Assembly (NCBI RefSeq): GCF_003350005.1
Contig: NZ_QLKS01000006.1
Coordinates: 62,001 to 126,000, forward strand
Direction: 5' to 3'
From: Psychrobacter proteolyticus
GTDB lineage: Bacteria; Pseudomonadota; Gammaproteobacteria; Pseudomonadales; Moraxellaceae
Length of the DNA: 64,000 bases
Within the stretch, counting starts at the first letter, position 1. Each line of letters starts with the position of its first letter. A model generated the notes under the pieces. It saw only the letters and a program-made list of their open reading frames with translations. It ran no database searches and had not been told where the DNA came from. This document shows positions 60,684 to 64,000 of the stretch, in pieces. The position numbers were made by a program, and so were the translations under genes.

Positions 60684-61835
60684 CTATAGCCGTGTTGTCT
60701 GCTCATAAGCTGTGTCAGTACGCGTTGCCATACGCAGCCATGCACTACGCGCGCGCGGATTCTGACTCGTCTCAGCTTTGCTTGGGCCGACACGTTTTGG
60801 TTTGCTAAAATAGCGCGGACGATTCGGCGGCATTGGCAGGTTTTCGTCTTCTGGATACTGTCCTTTGCTATGGCGCTGCAAAAACTGCTTGATACGGCGA
60901 TCTTCTAATGAGTGAAAGCTAATGACCGCTAGCTGCCCACCTGACTTTAAAATAGGAATACTTTGCGCTAAAAAGTCATCAACATCGCCCAGCTCATTAT
61001 TAATAAAAATACGCATGGCCTGAAAGCTTTGCGTCGCTGGATGTTTACCGCGTTGCCAGTTGGGATGAGCTACCTTGATGACTTCTGCCAATTCAAGCGT
61101 AGACTCGTAGCTCTCCATCTGTTTGATAGCACGAGCAATACGGCGACTGTGACGCTCTTCGCCAAACTCATAAAGCACATTGGCCAACGTTTCATCATCG
61201 ACTTTCTCGAGCCATTCGGCAACTGACTGGCCGCGACTGGTATCCATACGCATGTCAACCGCACCATCACGCATAAAGCTAAAGCCGCGACTACCATCAT
61301 CAATCTGCGGTGATGAAATGCCCAAATCTGCCATCAAGCCATCAACTTCAGTGATGCCCATGGCAGCCAGACTGTCGGTCAACGTTGCAAAACTATCGTG
61401 AACCACACGCACACGGCTGTCTTTGCTTGCCAGCTCTTGCGCCACGCTGATGGCTGTCGGATCTTTGTCGAAGACAATCAGTGTGGCGTCATCTGCAAGT
61501 TGACTTAATAGCAGTCGGCTATGACCACCACGACCAAAGGTCGCATCAACATAGATACCACTTATATTTAAGCTATGTTGGTCGCCTTCTTTTTGCTTGG
61601 GCAGGGATTTTACACCCAGTACTGCTGCGACAGTCTCTTGCAGTAACACCGCATCATGGACAAAACTTAATTCATCAGACGTGATATCGCCCTCATGACG
61701 GGCGTGAGTAACATCCAGATCGACATCTTGCGTAGACGCATCCTTTACAGCAGAAGGATTAGACGCTGACTCAGAGAGATCAGCAGCGGCAGAAGGACTG
61801 GCTTTCGATTTTGGCTTAGACTTTGATAGGGACAC
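60684..61835 (-). CDS. rsmH: 16S rRNA (cytosine1402-N4)-methyltransferase
   Basis: 383 residues if started at the GTG at 61835; the frame is open 31 codons further to a GTG at 61928, but that would overlap the promoter at 61910-61938. RsmH/MraW motifs: HDAVLLQETVAAV, YVDATFGRGGHSRLLLSQL (SAM site), DLGISSPQIDDGSRGFSFMRDGAVDMRMD, and AVISFHSLEDRRIKQFL. Roughly 60 Ser/Ala/Lys-rich residues precede the catalytic domain, absent from the roughly 310-residue family norm. It opens the dcw genes; no mraZ precedes it. Confidence 0.9.
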   Translation of the reverse strand: MSLSKSKPKSKASPSAAADLSESASNPSAVKDASTQDVDLDVTHARHEGDITSDELSFVHDAVLLQETVAAVLGVKSLPKQKEGDQHSLNISGIYVDATFGRGGHSRLLLSQLADDATLIVFDKDPTAISVAQELASKDSRVRVVHDSFATLTDSLAAMGITEVDGLMADLGISSPQIDDGSRGFSFMRDGAVDMRMDTSRGQSVAEWLEKVDDETLANVLYEFGEERHSRRIARAIKQMESYESTLELAEVIKVAHPNWQRGKHPATQSFQAMRIFINNELGDVDDFLAQSIPILKSGGQLAVISFHSLEDRRIKQFLQRHSKGQYPEDENLPMPPNRPRYFSKPKRVGPSKAETSQNPRARSAWLRMATRTDTAYEQTTRL

Positions 61836-61909
61836 AAACAACTCAATAGATGACGACCATACTGGCCAGTAATTAGATGAAAATAAACAAGTTATGACTT
61901 GCTTAGCAT

Positions 61910-61938
61910 TATTATCGCAAGGATACACCTGTAGTCAA
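61910..61938 (-). promoter_or_regulatory. Vegetative promoter upstream of rsmH
   Basis: Minus strand -35 TTGACT (plus 61933-61938), 17-base spacer, -10 ATAATA (plus 61910-61915). It would start transcription about 65 bases before the proposed rsmH GTG, which supports that start over the one further upstream. Confidence 0.6.
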
Positions 61939-62085
61939 GCACTAGAAGGGCTTTTCATTAAAAATATCACATGTCTCTGTTATACTAGCGCTATATTTTA
62001 CGCTATTTCTTAACATCGACTTCATATCTTTCATCGCTATTTATACTAATAGCTTATATCGATAGCAAACTTTGAGACTTTTACC

Positions 62086-63609
62086 ATGCAAACCTCTACT
62101 GACAGCACTCGCCCTGTGCGCACGCGTATCGCCCCATCACCAACTGGCTTTCCTCACGTAGGTACTGCCTATATTGCCCTGTTTAACTTGGCTTTTGCCA
62201 AAGCGCATGGCGGCGAATTCATCTTACGTATCGAAGACACTGATCAGACTCGCTCGACTGAGCAATCAGAACAAATGATTTTGGATGCCCTACGTTGGGT
62301 TGGTCTGGATTGGAGCGAGGGCCCAGATATTGGCGGCCCACACGCCCCTTATCGTCAGAGCGAGCGTAGCGATATCTACAAAAAACACGCCGAGATACTC
62401 ATAGAAAAAGACCATGCGTTCCGCTGTTTTTGTACCAGTGAAGAGTTAGATGCTATGCGCGCTGAACAAATGGCCAATGGCGAGACCCCTCGTTATGATG
62501 GTCGCTGTGCCCATCTTGCACCAGAAAAAACCGAGCAATTGGTAAGCGAGGGCAAACCGCACGTGATTCGTATGCGTGTACCGACCGAAGGCACTTGTCA
62601 GGTACAAGACATGCTGCGCGGTACGGTTGAGTTCCCTTGGACCCAAGTCGATATGCAAGTACTGCTAAAAACAGACGGTATGCCAACGTATCATTTAGCC
62701 AACGTCGTTGATGACCATTTGATGGAAATCACTCATGTGATGCGCGGTGAAGAGTGGCTGAACTCTGCGCCTAAGCATCAACTGCTATATGATTATTTTG
62801 GTTGGGAAATGCCGACCCTTTGCCATATGCCACTACTGCGTAACCCTGATAAGTCAAAGCTGTCTAAACGCAAAAACCCAACCTCTATCACCTACTATCG
62901 TGATGCAGGCGTGCTGCCTGAAGCGCTGTTAAACTATCTTGGTCGTATGGGCTACTCAATGCCTAATGATGCTGAGCAGTTCACACTAGAAGAAATGATT
63001 GCCAGCTTTGATATTCAGCGTGTGTCGCTTGGCGGCCCTATCTTCGATATCGAAAAATTAAACTGGCTCAATGCAGAATGGCTACGTGCGCTTAGCCCTG
63101 AAGAATTAAAGAATAAAATCCTTGAGTGGGCCAGTAACAGTGACAAACTAACCGCTATCGCAGCCGCGATTCAGCCACGTATCGAGCTATTGTCTGATGC
63201 GGTTAATTGGGGTGGTTTCTACTTCCAAAACCTACCTGATATTAATGCTGAGAGCTTCACTCATCAATCACTCACGCCTGAGCAAATTATCGAGATGCTA
63301 CAATTAGCACTTTGGCAGTTAGAAGTCTTGCCAACATGGTCAGAAGAAAACATCTATGCCACGCTAAAAGGCCTTGCTGCTCACCTTGATATCAAGATGC
63401 GTGATTTTATGGCGCCGTTCTTTATCGCTATCGCTGGTAGCACTTCATCGACGCCAGTCATGAACTCTATGGCGATTATCGGTGCTGATATGACTCTGAC
63501 TCGCTTGCGTCATGCAGTTGATGTATTAGGCGGCCTCGGTAAAAAGAAACTGAAAAAACTTGAGAAACAAGCGGCAGAATTGCCAGATTTCTTAGCTGCT
63601 GCTGAGTAG
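62086..63609 (+). CDS. gltX: Glutamyl-tRNA synthetase
   Basis: 507 residues. Charges tRNA-Glu. Class I synthetase with [21 protein letters not shown] (HIGH-type motif HVGT at residues 24-27), [25 protein letters not shown], and [10 protein letters not shown] (KMSKS-type loop near residue 258); C-terminal helical anticodon-binding domain complete ([22 protein letters not shown]). Divergent from rsmH, single gene with its own terminator. Confidence 0.96.
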   Translation: MQTSTDSTRPVRTRIAPSPTGFPHVGTAYIALFNLAFAKAHGGEFILRIEDTDQTRSTEQSEQMILDALRWVGLDWSEGPDIGGPHAPYRQSERSDIYKKHAEILIEKDHAFRCFCTSEELDAMRAEQMANGETPRYDGRCAHLAPEKTEQLVSEGKPHVIRMRVPTEGTCQVQDMLRGTVEFPWTQVDMQVLLKTDGMPTYHLANVVDDHLMEITHVMRGEEWLNSAPKHQLLYDYFGWEMPTLCHMPLLRNPDKSKLSKRKNPTSITYYRDAGVLPEALLNYLGRMGYSMPNDAEQFTLEEMIASFDIQRVSLGGPIFDIEKLNWLNAEWLRALSPEELKNKILEWASNSDKLTAIAAAIQPRIELLSDAVNWGGFYFQNLPDINAESFTHQSLTPEQIIEMLQLALWQLEVLPTWSEENIYATLKGLAAHLDIKMRDFMAPFFIAIAGSTSSTPVMNSMAIIGADMTLTRLRHAVDVLGGLGKKKLKKLEKQAAELPDFLAAAE

Positions 63610-63666
63610 TTTAGAAGCTGAATAACTTATCTACTAAACAGTTAACTAGCTAGACTTGTCGAATGT

Positions 63667-63698
63667 AAAAGGGTCAGGCCATCTCTGGCCCTTTTTTC
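63667..63698 (+). terminator. Terminator after gltX
   Basis: AAAAGGG pairs with CCCTTTT around an inner CCA/TGG stem with a TCTC loop and a one-sided bulge; six T end the hairpin. Confidence 0.85.
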
Positions 63699-63766
63699 GT
63701 TAAGCGCAGTTACTACTATCTCAAATAATTAGACATCTTTTTTTAAATATTTTAATTGGAAAAAAT

Positions 63767-64000
63767 ATGGCCACCAAAACCGTCACGATAGAAAGCAAAG
63801 ATTATGTCTTTAACACCCTAAAAGAAGCACAGAAATACTATGATGCCATCGTAAAGGAGCTTTTTGATGCAACTCTGACCCTGACCAAGGGCCAAGACTT
63901 CGAAGATTTAAAATGGATATACAGCACTTACTGTGGTTACACCAAGCATAATCTAGATAAATTGGGCGAATATGACATCATTGGCGTCAAAGGTATCAGA
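63767..64000 (+). CDS. DUF3223/DCL-like protein, 5' part only
   Basis: ATG at 63767 opens a frame that stays open to the window edge, giving 78 residues. The pattern F-x-T-x3-A-x2-Y-x-D in the first 30 residues and the later KHNLDKLGEYDIIGVKGI resemble the DUF3223 domain (also found in the plant DCL protein), whose bacterial role is unknown. Only a GGA-rich stretch (TTGGAAAAA) precedes the ATG. The rest of the gene lies outside the window, so both family and length are provisional. Confidence 0.5.
   Translation, partial: MATKTVTIESKDYVFNTLKEAQKYYDAIVKELFDATLTLTKGQDFEDLKWIYSTYCGYTKHNLDKLGEYDIIGVKGIR

Overview
The window looks like a chromosomal segment of a Moraxellaceae gammaproteobacterium, most likely Psychrobacter. 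This is inferred from recalled protein similarity (a response regulator very close to Acinetobacter BfmR, a DUF3360 permease, the dksA-gluQ pair), the fairly AT-rich DNA with long AT-rich spacers, and the gene order; no database search was run. Nearly all of it is core genome. I see no insertion sequence, prophage, integrase or CRISPR array.

Layout. 1-3 kb: the 5' tip of an unknown minus-strand gene, an NRDE/TANGO2 protein and an exported DUF4139 protein. 3-9.3 kb: urea ABC transporter urtABCDE behind a sigma-54 promoter. 9.4-12.2 kb: lgt, thyA and folA, ended by a strong terminator. 12.3-16.9 kb: uvrC, a DUF3360 permease and a DUF4442 hotdog protein. 17.1-19.6 kb: rpsP-rimM-trmD-rplS. 20-24.7 kb: an EnvZ-like kinase without an adjacent partner, a small membrane protein and bfmS/bfmR. 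25.2-33.4 kb: the complete F1Fo ATP synthase set atpIBEFHAGDC. 33.7-37.2 kb: zinc uptake, with znuA divergent from zur-znuC-znuB around a perfect Zur-type operator. 37.5-40.5 kb: cpdA, dksA, gluQ. 40.6-43.5 kb: ftsW and murD. 44.2-46.8 kb: a SulP transporter and a universal stress protein. 47.2-49 kb: glnK-amtB behind a second sigma-54 promoter. 49.1-53.1 kb: a DUF2147 protein, a small acidic protein, an exported DRGH nuclease, tRNA-Ser(GGA), a Lys/His-rich exported protein, a gene-poor stretch and rlmA. 53.2-61.9 kb: rsmH-ftsL-ftsI-murE-murF-mraY. 62-64 kb: gltX and the start of a DUF3223-like gene.

How it works together. urtA and glnK-amtB carry almost identical sigma-54 promoter elements, so urea uptake, ammonium uptake and PII signalling are probably one NtrC-type nitrogen response. 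The division/cell-wall (dcw) cluster is present in canonical order but is broken between mraY and murD by about 9.7 kb carrying the nitrogen, SulP/Usp, nuclease and tRNA-Ser genes; mraZ is missing upstream of rsmH. Other points worth a look are the bfmR-bfmS gap with a perfect terminator, folded RNA candidates inside the atp operon, and the nuclease plus acidic small protein pair. I found no clear-cut new defence or mobile system.
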